Shown here one piece after another: positions 29,356 through 37,768 of a stretch of 64,000 nt of DNA; position 1 is the first letter of the stretch, and the number at the start of each line of letters is the position of its first letter. A program made the position numbers and the translations under genes. The DNA comes from Ornithinibacter aureus (GTDB taxonomy: Bacteria; Actinomycetota; Actinomycetes; Actinomycetales; Dermatophilaceae): the NCBI RefSeq assembly GCF_009858245.1, contig NZ_VMSB01000001.1:186001-250000 (forward strand). Reading direction: 5' to 3'. Under the pieces are notes generated by a model that ran no database searches, was not told the origin of the DNA, and saw only the letters and a list, made by a program, of their open reading frames with translations.

Positions 29356-30112
29356 CGGCACCGCCGACCGCCGGGACGTGTGCGACGGCATCCGAGACGG
29401 CCCGCAGGTCGTCGGCGAAGCGGTGACCGGGATCGGTGGTCCAGGCCAGGCGTGAGGTCGGCCAGCCGGAGGGGTGCAGCGTCCCGTAGTGGATCGGCAG
29501 CACGTGACGTGCGCCGCTGCGCACGGCCGCCTCGGCCGCCTCTTGCGGACCCATGTGACCGGGGGAGAGCCGAGGCCCCCAGCCTCCGACGGGGAGCAGA
29601 GCCAGGTCGATCGGTGCGCCGGCGAGCTGGGGCAGCAGGTGCATGTCGGGGTGCAGCGAGGTGTCACCGGCGAACCACACGACCACCCCGCCGCCGCGCA
29701 CGAGCATCCCGGTGGCACCGTTGGGCCGGTGCGGCATGGGGCGGGCCTCGTGGTCGGCCCTGACGAGGAGCACCTCGACCCCGGGGGCGATGGAGTGCCA
29801 GTCATCGCTGGCGCCATCCCCGACCCCGAGCCGGTGTTTGTCGAGCCAGGCCACGTTGCTCGGCTCGGTGACCACCGGGACGTCGCCGAGGCGCCGCAGG
29901 GAGGGCAGGTCGGCGTGGTCGTGGTGCAGGTGGCTGAGCAGCACGGCGTCGACGGCGTCGACGTGGCGGTGCACGGGCAGGTCGTGTCGGCGCCGCAGCG
30001 GTCCGAGCCGCGGCCGCAGGAGCGGATCGGTGAGCAGGCGGATCCCGCCGATGTCGAGCAGAACGCTCGCGTGCCCGAGCCAGGTGGCGCGTACTCCGTC
30101 GGCTGGGCTCAC
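29333..30112 (-). CDS. Metallo-beta-lactamase-fold hydrolase
   Basis: A 259-residue MBL-fold protein of the UlaG/NAPE-PLD-like group. The metal motif is SHLHHDHAD, followed by later His in DHEAR, the Asp in FAGDTSLH and a final His in LPIHYGTLHPSGW. The substrate is unknown; relatives cleave phosphodiester or lactone bonds. The GTG at 30112 is favoured because a -10-like TAGAGT on the minus strand lies seven bases upstream and overlaps the alternative GTG at 30121. Confidence 0.75.
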   Translation of the reverse strand: MSPADGVRATWLGHASVLLDIGGIRLLTDPLLRPRLGPLRRRHDLPVHRHVDAVDAVLLSHLHHDHADLPSLRRLGDVPVVTEPSNVAWLDKHRLGVGDGASDDWHSIAPGVEVLLVRADHEARPMPHRPNGATGMLVRGGGVVVWFAGDTSLHPDMHLLPQLAGAPIDLALLPVGGWGPRLSPGHMGPQEAAEAAVRSGARHVLPIHYGTLHPSGWPTSRLAWTTDPGHRFADDLRAVSDAVAHVPAVGGAVTIRAPR

Positions 30113-30182
30113 CGGAGTCACTCTAGAGGGCGCTGGGTCACCCCCCAGCGGGAGCCTCGTCGGTGACGGTAGGTACGGGGCA

Positions 30183-30713
30183 GTGCTTACTCACGGTCTT
30201 CAGCCAGACCCGCAACCGACCTCCAGACGACAGGTGGTGCGCGCCGCCGCGTGGTCGGCCCCCGTCGTGGCCAGCGTCGCCCTCGCGCCGCACGCCGCGG
30301 CATCCGGTGGCACGATCGTGTCGCAGTTCTACGACGTGAGCCCGTCGGCGTACAACAGCGCCGGGCGGCCGACGGCTCTCGTGGGCAGCATGTCGTTCGG
30401 CAACACGGGGACGCCGAACGTCACCATCAGCACGATCACGGTGACGGTCACGTTGCCTGCGTCGCGGGTGTCAGGTGCCTCGCCCACCAACGTCACCGGC
30501 GCCGGGTGGGCCTACACCTCCACGTCCAGCGGTGGGGGCACGCGACTGTTCGTCTTCACGTGGACCGGGTCCTTGCCCGCGTACGGCTCCACGAGCCAGC
30601 TGAACTTCACCGTGGCGCTCAACAACACCTCGCCGGGCACGGTCAGTTCAACGGCGACGGCATCGGCATCCGGTGGAAACTCGGTGTCGACCACGGTGAC
30701 CTGGTCGATCTGA
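30183..30713 (+). CDS. Secreted protein with twin-arginine signal
   Basis: A 176-residue protein of unknown family. The N-terminus has a Tat-type signal: SRRQVV (residues 14-19), a hydrophobic core (WSAPVVASVALAP) and an AAA site near residue 40. The mature part is Ser/Thr/Gly-rich with beta-strand periodicity (TVTVTLPAS, LNFTVALNNTS) and resembles a small immunoglobulin- or DUF11-like surface domain. There is no lipobox or sortase motif, so it is probably released or wall-associated. The GTG start gives a correctly placed RR motif. It is divergent from the metallo-hydrolase gene. Confidence 0.6.
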   Translation: MLTHGLQPDPQPTSRRQVVRAAAWSAPVVASVALAPHAAASGGTIVSQFYDVSPSAYNSAGRPTALVGSMSFGNTGTPNVTISTITVTVTLPASRVSGASPTNVTGAGWAYTSTSSGGGTRLFVFTWTGSLPAYGSTSQLNFTVALNNTSPGTVSSTATASASGGNSVSTTVTWSI

Positions 30714-30760
30714 CCGGCATTTTGGGTGGTCCGGGCACCCTCGGTCACACTGGGATCACC

Positions 30761-31960
30761 ATGTCTGCCACCACCGCCGTCCTGCCGCCGTTGCACATCG
30801 GGCGGCACGTCATCGAGTCGCCGGTGGTGCTCGCACCGATGGCGGGCATCACCAACCGGGCCTTCCGGCGCCTGTGCCGCGAATCCGGCAGCGTGGGTCT
30901 GGCGGCCGGGGGCGTGTCGGGTGCCACCAGCCTGTACGTCAGCGAGATGGTCACCTCCCGTGCGCTCGTCGAGCGCAGCACGGAGTCGATGCGGCTGATC
31001 TCCCACGACCCGCAGGAGCACCCGCGCTCGGTGCAGCTCTACTCCGTCGACCCGGTGACCGCGGGGCTGGCTGCCCGGATGCTCGTCAGCGAGGACCGGG
31101 CCGATCACATCGACCTCAACTTCGGGTGCCCGGTGCCCAAGGTGACCCGCAAGGGTGGCGGGGCGGCCCTGCCGTGGAAGACCGGGCTGTTCCGGTCGAT
31201 CGTCGCGGCCGTCGTGCGCGAGGCGTCCCCGTACTCGGTGCCCGTCACCGTGAAGATGAGGGTCGGGATCGACGCCGAGCACATCACCTACCTCGACGCC
31301 GGGCGGATCGCCGAGGCCGAGGGGGTGGCGGCGGTCGCCCTCCACGGGCGGACGGCATCCCAGGCGTACTCGGGGCAGGCCGACTGGTCGGCGATCGCCC
31401 GCCTCAAGGAGGCCGTGACCTCGATCCCCGTGCTCGGCAACGGCGACATCTGGTCGGCCGAGGACGCTCTCGAGATGGTGCGCCAGACCGGGTGCGACGG
31501 CGTCGTCGTCGGCCGTGGCTGCCTGGGGCGGCCGTGGCTGTTCGCCGATCTCGCGGCTGCCTTCGCCGGGTCGCAGGTCCGGGTGCGCCCGGGCCTGCGC
31601 GAGGTGACGGCGACCCTACGGCGGCACACCGAGTACCTCGTGGACTTCTACGACGGCGACGAGCAGCGGGCCTGCCGCGACATCCGCAAGCACATCGCCT
31701 GGTACCTCAAGGGCTTCCCGGCGGGGTCGACCGTGCGCCACCAGCTGGCTCTGGTCGACAGCCTCCAGGCGCTCGACGACCTCATCGGCACCATGGACCT
31801 CGATTCCCCGTGGCCCGGCGAGGCGGCCGAGGGCCAGCGGGGCCGGGCCGGCTCGCCCCGGGTGGTGGCCCTGCCGGAGAACTGGTTGCGCTCGCGCGAG
31901 CTCGACGAGGCCCAGGCCGCTCAGGTGGCGCAGGCCGAGCTGAGCGTCTCCGGCGGCTGA
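30761..31960 (+). CDS. dusB: tRNA-dihydrouridine synthase
   Basis: A 399-residue FMN enzyme that reduces uridines in the tRNA D-loop. The TIM-barrel has SPVVLAPMAGITNRAFRRLCRE, DLNFGCPVPKVTRKGGGAAL with the catalytic Cys in GCP, VKMRVG, HGRTASQAYSG, and VVVGRGCLGRPW. Compared with typical DusB there is a short insertion after LCRE (residues ~45-55). The C-terminal helical tRNA-binding domain is intact. Followed by a 264-bp region with repeats. Confidence 0.9.
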   Translation: MSATTAVLPPLHIGRHVIESPVVLAPMAGITNRAFRRLCRESGSVGLAAGGVSGATSLYVSEMVTSRALVERSTESMRLISHDPQEHPRSVQLYSVDPVTAGLAARMLVSEDRADHIDLNFGCPVPKVTRKGGGAALPWKTGLFRSIVAAVVREASPYSVPVTVKMRVGIDAEHITYLDAGRIAEAEGVAAVALHGRTASQAYSGQADWSAIARLKEAVTSIPVLGNGDIWSAEDALEMVRQTGCDGVVVGRGCLGRPWLFADLAAAFAGSQVRVRPGLREVTATLRRHTEYLVDFYDGDEQRACRDIRKHIAWYLKGFPAGSTVRHQLALVDSLQALDDLIGTMDLDSPWPGEAAEGQRGRAGSPRVVALPENWLRSRELDEAQAAQVAQAELSVSGG

Positions 31961-31996
31961 CCCCCCACGGGCGGGAGGCCAGTACCGAGGCCTCAC

Positions 31997-32032
31997 TGCA
32001 CGAAGGTGGGGTCATGGCAGCACTTTCGTGCA
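31997..32032. repeat. Hairpin repeat, copy 1
   Basis: A 36-bp element whose ends TGCACGAAGGTG and CACTTTCGTGCA are inverted repeats with one G-T wobble. The 12-nt centre contains GTCATGGCAG. It is identical to copy 2 except for one base in the centre. Confidence 0.7.
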
Positions 32033-32110
32033 CGCGGGCTGGGCTGGCGGGTGTCCACCAAGCAGTGGCGGCGATTGGGACGGGGCATCTACCAGGCCCA
32101 GACAGGCTGA
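32033..32110 (+). pseudogene. Relic of an AbiEi/DUF559-type N-terminal domain
   Basis: One frame reads RGLGWRVSTKQWRRLGRGIY and then QAQTG and a stop. The pattern of a small winged-helix ending in WRRLGRGIY resembles the N-terminal domain found in AbiEi-like antitoxins and DUF559 proteins. There is no start codon and nothing follows, so this is at best a fragment. It lies exactly between two copies of the hairpin repeat. Confidence 0.35.
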
Positions 32111-32125
32111 CCGGAGTCGGCCATG

Positions 32126-32161
32126 TGCACGAAGGTGGGGTCATGGCACCACTTTCGTGCA
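32126..32161. repeat. Hairpin repeat, copy 2
   Basis: Direct repeat of the 36-bp element at 31997, 129 bp downstream, differing at one base (C for G at the centre). The same imperfect 12-bp stem can form. Confidence 0.7.
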
Positions 32162-32165
32162 CCCC

Positions 32166-32196
32166 GGCCGGGCATGAGGCGGCATCATGCCCGGCC
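32166..32196. terminator. 12-bp perfect hairpin, probable terminator
   Basis: GGCCGGGCATGA (32166-32177) pairs perfectly with TCATGCCCGGCC (32185-32196) around a 7-nt loop. It sits between dusB and the next gene, just upstream of that gene's -10 box. Confidence 0.5.
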
Positions 32197-32224
32197 GTCA
32201 GGGGGCATCGCTATCGTCGGGCGC

Positions 32225-32923
32225 ATGACTGATCAGATCGGGACGCCGGGAGGCACACCCGAGCGGCCGGCACTGTTCTTCGCCGACGCCGCCGAGTTCG
32301 GTCGGTGGCTGGAGAGGCACCACGCCACCGACACCGAGCTGTGGATGGGGTTCTACCGCAAGCACCACCCGGATGCCGGGCTCCAGTGGGCCGAGGCGGT
32401 GCGCGAGGCGCTGTGCTGGGGGTGGATCGACAGCATGGCGCAGGGCATCGACGAGCACACCCGTCGCCAGCGCTGGACGCCGCGCAAGAAGGGCAGCAAC
32501 TGGTCGGCCATCAACATCGCCGCGGTGGCCGAGCTCACCGAGGCAGGCCGGATGCAACCGGCAGGGCTGGCCGCCTTCGCCCTTCGCCGCGAGGACCGGT
32601 CCGGCGTCTACGCCTACGAGACACGCGAGCTCGACCTGACCCCCGCCTATGCAGCCATGCTCGAGGCCGACGTGGTGGCCAACGCCTTTTGGGGCGCTGC
32701 CACCAACAGCTACCGCAAGCTCGCCGTCAACTGGGTCATGACCGCCAAGCAGGAGAAGACCCGCGACTCGCGGATGACCCAGCTGGTCGCCGACTGCGCC
32801 GCTGGGCAGATGATCAAGATGCAGCGCTATGGCACAACACCGTCCTGGGTCGCGAGGGCCGCCGCAGCCGGAGCAGCAGCCGCAGCAGGTGAGGGTGGCG
32901 ACAGCGCCCACCCCGCTGAGTGA
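32225..32923 (+). CDS. YdeI/OmpD-associated family protein
   Basis: A 232-residue cytosolic protein with the YdeI-type core: ELWMGFYRKH, VREALCWGWIDSMAQGIDEHT and RRQRWTPRKKGSNWSAIN, then FWGAATNSYRKLAVNWVMTAKQ. The family is common and poorly characterised, sometimes linked to bacteriocin or peptide resistance. The C-terminus is an Ala/Gly-rich tail. TATCGT at 32212-32217, seven bases before ATG, indicates leaderless transcription. Confidence 0.75.
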   Translation: MTDQIGTPGGTPERPALFFADAAEFGRWLERHHATDTELWMGFYRKHHPDAGLQWAEAVREALCWGWIDSMAQGIDEHTRRQRWTPRKKGSNWSAINIAAVAELTEAGRMQPAGLAAFALRREDRSGVYAYETRELDLTPAYAAMLEADVVANAFWGAATNSYRKLAVNWVMTAKQEKTRDSRMTQLVADCAAGQMIKMQRYGTTPSWVARAAAAGAAAAAGEGGDSAHPAE

Positions 32924-32948
32924 CTCCAGCCGCCGTAGGCTCCACGTC

Positions 32949-34187
32949 GTGACGTACACCGACCGCGACCGTGAGCGCTGGGTCGCCGAGGACCCGGCCT
33001 TCAAGCGCGCCGACCGCGACGACTTCGCCCGCGACCGGGCCCGACTCCTGCATTCCGCCAGCCTGCGTCGGCTGTCGGCGAAGACCCAGGTGGTCACCCC
33101 CGGCAGCGACGACTTCGTCCGCAACAGGTTGACGCACTCGCTCGAGGTCGCCCAGATCGGCCGCGAGTTCGGCGCCGCTCTCGGCTGCAACGCCGACGTC
33201 GTCGACACCGCGTGCCTGGCCCACGACCTCGGGCACCCCCCGTTCGGGCACAACGGCGAAACGGCGTTGGATGCCGTGGCAGCCGGGATCGGCGGTTTCG
33301 AGGGCAACGCGCAGACCCTGCGCTTGCTCACGCGACTCGAGGCCAAACGCACCCGGCCCGACGGCCGCTCGGCGGGGCTGAACCTCACGCGGGCCAGCCT
33401 CGACGCCACGACGAAGTACCCGTGGCGGCGGGGTGCCGGCCCGAGGCCCACCGTCAAGTTCGGGGTCTACGACGACGACCTGGACGTCTTCGAGTGGTTC
33501 CGCGAGGGTGTGCAGCCCGGTCGCCGGTCCGCCGAGGCCGAGGTGATGGACTGGTCCGACGACGTGGCGTACTCCGTGCACGACGTGGAGGACGCCATCG
33601 CCTCCGGGTGGCTGGACCCACAGAGGCTGCGCGACCCCAGTGACGTCGACGCGGTGCTGGCCGTCGCGGGGGAGATCTACGAGCCCGACCTGTCGCCGGA
33701 CGAACTCGGTGCGGCCCTGGAACGCCTCCTCGCCACCGGCGCCGTGCCGTCTGCGTACGACGGGTCGCGCCCGGCCCTGGCAGCCCTGAAGGACATGACC
33801 TCACACCTCATCGGACGGTTCGTGACTGCCGTCGAGCAGGCCACCCGGGCCGAGCACGGCCCGCAGCCACTGACCCGGCACACCGGGCGGCTCGTCGTCC
33901 CCCGCGCTGCTCGGGCCGAGTGCGCCGTTCTCAAGGCCGTGGCGGCACACTTCGTCATGCACGCTGCCGAACGGGTGGCCCTCTACGCGCGCCAGCGGGA
34001 CGTCATCGCGGGTCTGGTCGCGGCCTACGAGCACGATCCCCACCGGCTGGACCCGGACCTGCGTGGCGACTGGGAGGCCGCGGCCGATGAGGGGGCGGCG
34101 CTGCGAGTGCTCGTCGACCAGGTTGCCTCCCTCACCGACGTCCGGGCTCTCACCCTGCACCGCAGGTGGTGTCGCGACACGCCGTAG
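32949..34187 (+). CDS. dgt: Deoxyguanosinetriphosphate triphosphohydrolase-like protein
   Basis: A 412-residue HD-domain enzyme that hydrolyses dNTPs to nucleoside and triphosphate. The HD metal motif appears as RLTHSLEVAQIGREF and CLAHDLGHPPFGHNGE, with a later Asp in DWSDDVAYSVHD. Dgt lies directly upstream of dnaG in many actinobacteria, as here. GTG at 32949 follows TAGGCT (32936-32941) by seven bases, so the start is leaderless; the longer upstream frame overlaps the previous gene. Confidence 0.9.
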   Translation: MTYTDRDRERWVAEDPAFKRADRDDFARDRARLLHSASLRRLSAKTQVVTPGSDDFVRNRLTHSLEVAQIGREFGAALGCNADVVDTACLAHDLGHPPFGHNGETALDAVAAGIGGFEGNAQTLRLLTRLEAKRTRPDGRSAGLNLTRASLDATTKYPWRRGAGPRPTVKFGVYDDDLDVFEWFREGVQPGRRSAEAEVMDWSDDVAYSVHDVEDAIASGWLDPQRLRDPSDVDAVLAVAGEIYEPDLSPDELGAALERLLATGAVPSAYDGSRPALAALKDMTSHLIGRFVTAVEQATRAEHGPQPLTRHTGRLVVPRAARAECAVLKAVAAHFVMHAAERVALYARQRDVIAGLVAAYEHDPHRLDPDLRGDWEAAADEGAALRVLVDQVASLTDVRALTLHRRWCRDTP

Positions 34188-34249
34188 AACTGTTCCCAAC
34201 ACATGCTTCGGCACCTTCCGCACGGACGAGCGCCAGGCCAGCAAGTGAT

Positions 34250-34277
34250 CTGACGAGTCGGTGTGACGACCTAGACT
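34250..34277 (+). promoter_or_regulatory. dnaG promoter
   Basis: CTGACG (34250-34255), a 16-bp spacer and TAGACT (34272-34277). Transcription would start near 34284, leaving a short leader containing AAAGGA (34291-34296) before the GTG. Confidence 0.45.
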
Positions 34278-34302
34278 CACGGCACACCGGAAAGGATGGT
34301 TC

Positions 34303-36240
34303 GTGGCGGGTCGGATCAGGGCAGAAGACATCGCGGCGGTCAAGGAGCGCACGTCCATCGAGGACGTCATCCGGGACCACGTGACGCTGCGTCCTGCCGG
34401 GGTCGGCTCGCTGAAGGGGTTGTGCCCCTTCCACGACGAGAAGTCACCGAGTTTCACGGTTCGCCCCGCGGTCGGTAGTTACCACTGCTTCGGGTGCGGT
34501 GAGGGCGGTGACGTCATCTCCTTCGTCCAGAAGGTCGAGCACCTCACCTTCACCGAGTCCATCGAACGTCTGGCCAGCAAGATCGGCTTCGAGCTGCGTT
34601 ACGAGGAGGGCGGTGGTCCCCGCGACGGTGGGGTCTCGCTCGGCAAGCGCTCGCGGTTGATCGAGGCGCACCGGGTCGCCCAGGAGTTCTACGCCGAGGT
34701 CCTGCAGGACCGCACCACTGCGGAGGCCAGGCCCGGTCGGGACTTCCTGCGCGAGCGCGGCTTCGATGGCGCGTCCGCGGAGCGCTTCGGCATCGGGTTC
34801 GCCCCGCGCAGCGGTGAGGCGCTCACGCGTCACCTTCGCGGGCGCGGCTTCACCGAGGACGAGATCGTCACCGGGGGGCTCACCGGCCGCGGTAGCCGTG
34901 GGCTGTACGACCGGTTCCGGGGGCGGCTGGTCTGGCCGATCAGGGACACCACCGGCGACACCGTGGGCTTCGGCGCCCGGCGCGTCCTCGACGACGACCG
35001 CATCGCGGCCAAGTACCTGAACACCTCCGAGACGCCGATCTACAAGAAGTCCCAGGTGCTGTACGGCCTGGATGCCGCGAAGAAGGCCATCTCGACGCAG
35101 CGACTCGCCGTGGTGGTCGAGGGATACACCGACGTCATGGCGGCGCACCTGTCCGGTGTCGAGGGTGCGGTTGCCACGTGCGGGACGTCGTTCGGCATCG
35201 ATCACATCAAGATCCTGCGCCGCATCATGCGTGACGAGACCGACGGCCCGCAGGCCCGCGTGGTGTTCACCTTCGATGGGGATGCCGCTGGCCAGAAGGC
35301 GGCCATGCGAGCGTTCGCGGAGGACCAGCGGTGGGCCGCGCAGTCCTTCGTCGCCGTGGCTCCGGACGGGATGGACCCGTGTGAGCTGCGGCTGGCCAAG
35401 GGGGATGCATCGGTGCGCGCCCTCGTCGACGACGCCGTGCCGATGTTCGAGTTCGCCGTCCGCACGACGATCCGTCGCTTCGACTTGGAGACCGCCGAAG
35501 GTCGCGTTCAGGCGATGAAGGCGGTCGCCCCGATCATCGGGTCCATCCGCGACACCAGCCTGCGGCCCGAGTACACCCGCACCGTGTCCGGCTGGCTCGG
35601 TATCGAGGTCGAACAGCTGGCCGCTGAGGTCAAGAAGGCGGGCCGGCTCAAGCACGACGACAGTGCTGACCGGCAGCCGCGACCGGCCAGCACCGACGAG
35701 GTGCTCGAGCCCGGCCCGTTCGAGCTCGCCCAGCTCCCCGCCCCGGACCTGCGCGATCCTGTGGTCCTCACCGAACGGCAGCTGCTCCAGGCGCTCATCC
35801 AGTACCCGCAGCAGTTCTCCGACGCCGACGTCGACGTGCTCGTCCCCGAGGCGTTCGCCGCCCCGGTCCACCGTGCTGTGTTCGACGGCATCCGCATCGC
35901 CGGCCACGCTGCCCGGCGCGCGTCGACGATGGCGTGGGTGACCGCGGTGACCGATGCCTGCGCGCTGGGAGTGCGAGGCTTCGTCGCCCAGTTGTCGGTG
36001 GCTCCGCTGCCCACGAAGTTCGACCCGTCGACAGGGTTACCGCCGCAGCGCTACCTCAACTCGCTCGTCGCCGGTGTCCGAGACGCCCACCTCGGACGCC
36101 GCATCGCCGACGCGATGGCGTCGGTGCGCCGACTGCAGAACGACCCAGATGCTGATCCCGCCGAGCTTCAGGAGCGCTCCATGGCCTTGCACCGTCTCGA
36201 ACTCGACCGCGTCGCCCTGCGAGAGGCGGGCACGTCATGA
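34303..36240 (+). CDS. dnaG: DNA primase
   Basis: Makes RNA primers at the replication fork. The 645-residue protein has the N-terminal zinc ribbon with Cys41, His44, Cys62 and Cys65 (CPFHDEKSPSF and YHCFGCGEGGD). The RNA polymerase core includes FGARR, the TOPRIM motif VVEGYTDVMAAH and FDGDAAGQ with metal-binding acids. The C-terminal helicase-binding domain is present. GTG at 34303 follows AAAGGA by about seven bases. The stop overlaps the next gene by four bases. Confidence 0.95.
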   Translation: MAGRIRAEDIAAVKERTSIEDVIRDHVTLRPAGVGSLKGLCPFHDEKSPSFTVRPAVGSYHCFGCGEGGDVISFVQKVEHLTFTESIERLASKIGFELRYEEGGGPRDGGVSLGKRSRLIEAHRVAQEFYAEVLQDRTTAEARPGRDFLRERGFDGASAERFGIGFAPRSGEALTRHLRGRGFTEDEIVTGGLTGRGSRGLYDRFRGRLVWPIRDTTGDTVGFGARRVLDDDRIAAKYLNTSETPIYKKSQVLYGLDAAKKAISTQRLAVVVEGYTDVMAAHLSGVEGAVATCGTSFGIDHIKILRRIMRDETDGPQARVVFTFDGDAAGQKAAMRAFAEDQRWAAQSFVAVAPDGMDPCELRLAKGDASVRALVDDAVPMFEFAVRTTIRRFDLETAEGRVQAMKAVAPIIGSIRDTSLRPEYTRTVSGWLGIEVEQLAAEVKKAGRLKHDDSADRQPRPASTDEVLEPGPFELAQLPAPDLRDPVVLTERQLLQALIQYPQQFSDADVDVLVPEAFAAPVHRAVFDGIRIAGHAARRASTMAWVTAVTDACALGVRGFVAQLSVAPLPTKFDPSTGLPPQRYLNSLVAGVRDAHLGRRIADAMASVRRLQNDPDADPAELQERSMALHRLELDRVALREAGTS

Positions 36241-36770
36241 GGCTCGAGTGGACTGGCCTGCGCCGACCCTCGGTGCCCCCCGAGGTCGCTGAGGCCATCG
36301 ACCCGGCAGACGGCGAGAAGTTGCTGGCCTGGGCCCGCGACGTGGGCACAGGAGCCACCGTGGTGGCCGGGCGCCACCGCCTGTATGCCGTGGCACCAGA
36401 CCCTGAGGGCGCGCGGGTGATTATGTCGCGGCCGTGGCACCTCGTCGACGCGGGATCGTGGGGTGGTGAGGACGGCATCCTCAAGATCACCTGGGTGGAC
36501 GGGCAACGACCGACGCGCTTCCAGCTCACCGAGCTCGGGATGTTCCCCGAGACGCTGCGAGAGCGGGTCCAGGCCTCGGTCGTGCTCGCCGAGACCCTCG
36601 ATCTCGGGGGCCGGCGGACTGCCAAGGTGGTGGTCCGCAAGGACCTCGCGACCGGTGGTCTGCTCAGCCAGGCGGTCCTCGGCCCCGGTGTGCGCAGCGC
36701 CGATCCCGGTGTGGCCGAGCAGGTCTCCGACGGCCTGCGGCGGGTGCGCGAGCAGGTGGGGCTGGACTGA
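36237..36770 (+). CDS. Conserved protein of unknown function downstream of dnaG
   Basis: A 177-residue soluble protein with no recognised domain. It begins MRLEWTGLRRPSVPPEVA and contains a beta-rich central part (GATVVAGRHRLYAVAP, RPWHLVDAGSWGGEDGILKITWVDG), then LTELGMFPETLRERVQASV and a charged helical C-terminus. ATG overlaps the dnaG stop (ATGA), so it is coupled to primase. Proteins with this context occur in related actinobacteria; the function is not known to me. Confidence 0.65.
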   Translation: MRLEWTGLRRPSVPPEVAEAIDPADGEKLLAWARDVGTGATVVAGRHRLYAVAPDPEGARVIMSRPWHLVDAGSWGGEDGILKITWVDGQRPTRFQLTELGMFPETLRERVQASVVLAETLDLGGRRTAKVVVRKDLATGGLLSQAVLGPGVRSADPGVAEQVSDGLRRVREQVGLD

Positions 36771-36848
36771 GTCCGGGCCGTTTTCGTGGCTGCTGCTGAC
36801 CTTTGCTAGGGTGTGCGAGCGCTACCGCGGCGATCCCGTGGTGGCCTT

Positions 36849-36921
36849 TCCCCTGTAGCTCAATTGGCAGAGCAGCCGACTGTTAATCGGCAGGTTGTTG
36901 GTTCGAGTCCAACCGGGGGAG
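36849..36921 (+). tRNA. tRNA-Asn (GTT)
   Basis: All arms fold: acceptor TCCCCTG with CGGGGGA, anticodon stem GCCGA/TCGGC with loop CTGTTAA (anticodon GTT at 36882-36884), and T-arm GTTCGAGTC. CCA is not encoded. The 3' end from 36891 onward is duplicated at 37769-37801, marking an integration site. Confidence 0.95.
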
Positions 36922-36923
36922 CA
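36891..36923 (+). repeat. attL-like direct repeat (3' end of tRNA-Asn)
   Basis: 33-bp copy starting CAGGTTGTTGG and ending GGGGGAGCA, within and just past the tRNA-Asn gene. Matches 37769-37801 without mismatch. Confidence 0.85.
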
Positions 36924-36928
36924 GTCAC

Positions 36929-36970
36929 AAGGGGCCCCTGACCTGCGGAAACGCCAGTTCGGGGGCCTTT
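36929..36970 (+). terminator. Terminator-like hairpin inside the island after tRNA-Asn
   Basis: GGCCCC (36933-36938) pairs with GGGGCC (36962-36967) and is followed by TTTCT. It would end tRNA-Asn transcription now that the original terminator is displaced. Confidence 0.4.
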
Positions 36971-37070
36971 CTGCTGGTGGTTGCAGCGACTATGCATCGT
37001 TCGTCGCTCCCGTGCCGCAGGTCTGGGCGGCCGCCGCAGCTGGCCGCAAGCGGCCTCATGGCTGGACGGG

Positions 37071-37092
37071 GCATAACGCGTCGCGTTATGCT
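37071..37092. promoter_or_regulatory. higBA operator and promoter
   Basis: GCATAACGCG-T-CGCGTTATGC (37071-37091) is a perfect 10-bp inverted repeat. TATGCT (37087-37092) overlaps its right arm and lies six bases before the higB GTG. HigA-type antitoxins bind such palindromes to repress their own operon. Confidence 0.8.
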
Positions 37093-37098
37093 CGATGG

Positions 37099-37380
37099 GT
37101 GATCAGGTCGTTCGGGGACGCGCCCACCGAGCGGCTCTGGGCACGACAACGCACCAAGAGGCTCGACCCCCGGATCGAACGAACCGCACTACGCAAGCTG
37201 GTCATGCTGGATGCCGCCGAAGTCCTGGACGACCTCAAGGTCCCGCCTGGGAACCGGCTTGAAGCGCTCAAGGGCGACCGAGCGGGACAGCACAGCATCC
37301 GGATCAACCAGCAGTGGCGGGTCTGCTTCGTCTGGACCCCAGCCGGCCCCGAAGACGTCGAGATCGTCGACTACCACTAG
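37099..37380 (+). CDS. higB: HigB-type toxin (RelE/ParE superfamily)
   Basis: A 93-residue toxin of the HigB/GraT branch, mRNA interferases that act at the ribosome. It matches the family across its length: IRSFGDAPTERLW, RTALRKLVMLDAA, PPGNRLEALKGDRAGQHSIRINQQWRVCFVW, and the C-terminal VEIVDYH. (The long run is given in pieces of the family pattern.) The GTG at 37099 is leaderless, six bases after TATGCT. Toxin-before-antitoxin order is typical of higBA. The antitoxin gene starts 12 bp after the stop. Confidence 0.9.
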   Translation: MIRSFGDAPTERLWARQRTKRLDPRIERTALRKLVMLDAAEVLDDLKVPPGNRLEALKGDRAGQHSIRINQQWRVCFVWTPAGPEDVEIVDYH

Positions 37381-37392
37381 AAGGAGGCACAC

Positions 37393-37686
37393 ATGGCAAC
37401 CATTGCGCCCATCCACCCCGGGGAGGTGCTCCTCGAGGAGTTCCTCGTCCCTTTGGAGGTCACCCAGCACCGGCTGGCCGTCTCCATCGGGGTCCCCCCA
37501 CGACGGATCAACGAGATCGTCCACGGCAAGCGCCGGATCACGGCCGACACCGCGCTGCGGCTGGCCCGCTTCTTCGCGACCACCGACCGGTTCTGGCTCA
37601 ACCTCCAGACCCGCTACGACCTTGAAATCGAAAAGGACCACCTCGGCGGCGCTCTGGAAAACATCCAGCCCCTACAGAGCGCCTGA
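37393..37686 (+). CDS. higA: HigA-type antitoxin (XRE helix-turn-helix)
   Basis: A 97-residue antitoxin with the HigA signature HPGEVLLEEFLVPL at residues 8-21, an HTH around HRLAVSIGVPPRRINEIVHG, and RRITADTALRLARFF, WLNLQTRYDLE. AAGGAGG immediately upstream (37380-37386) gives strong translation, expected for an antitoxin made in excess. It neutralises HigB and represses the operon through the palindrome in front of higB. Confidence 0.9.
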   Translation: MATIAPIHPGEVLLEEFLVPLEVTQHRLAVSIGVPPRRINEIVHGKRRITADTALRLARFFATTDRFWLNLQTRYDLEIEKDHLGGALENIQPLQSA

Positions 37687-37700
37687 CACTCACGCATCGC

Positions 37701-37722
37701 GGCACATCCGGACGGATGCGCC
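37701..37722 (+). terminator. higBA terminator hairpin
   Basis: GGCACATCCG and CGGATGCGCC pair over 10 positions with one mismatch and a 2-nt gap, 15 nt after the higA stop. The loop is short, so the innermost pairs probably open. Confidence 0.4.
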
Positions 37723-37768
37723 GCCGGACGTGCAATGGGCGCGAGTTCTGCTGGCCACACGCACAAAT

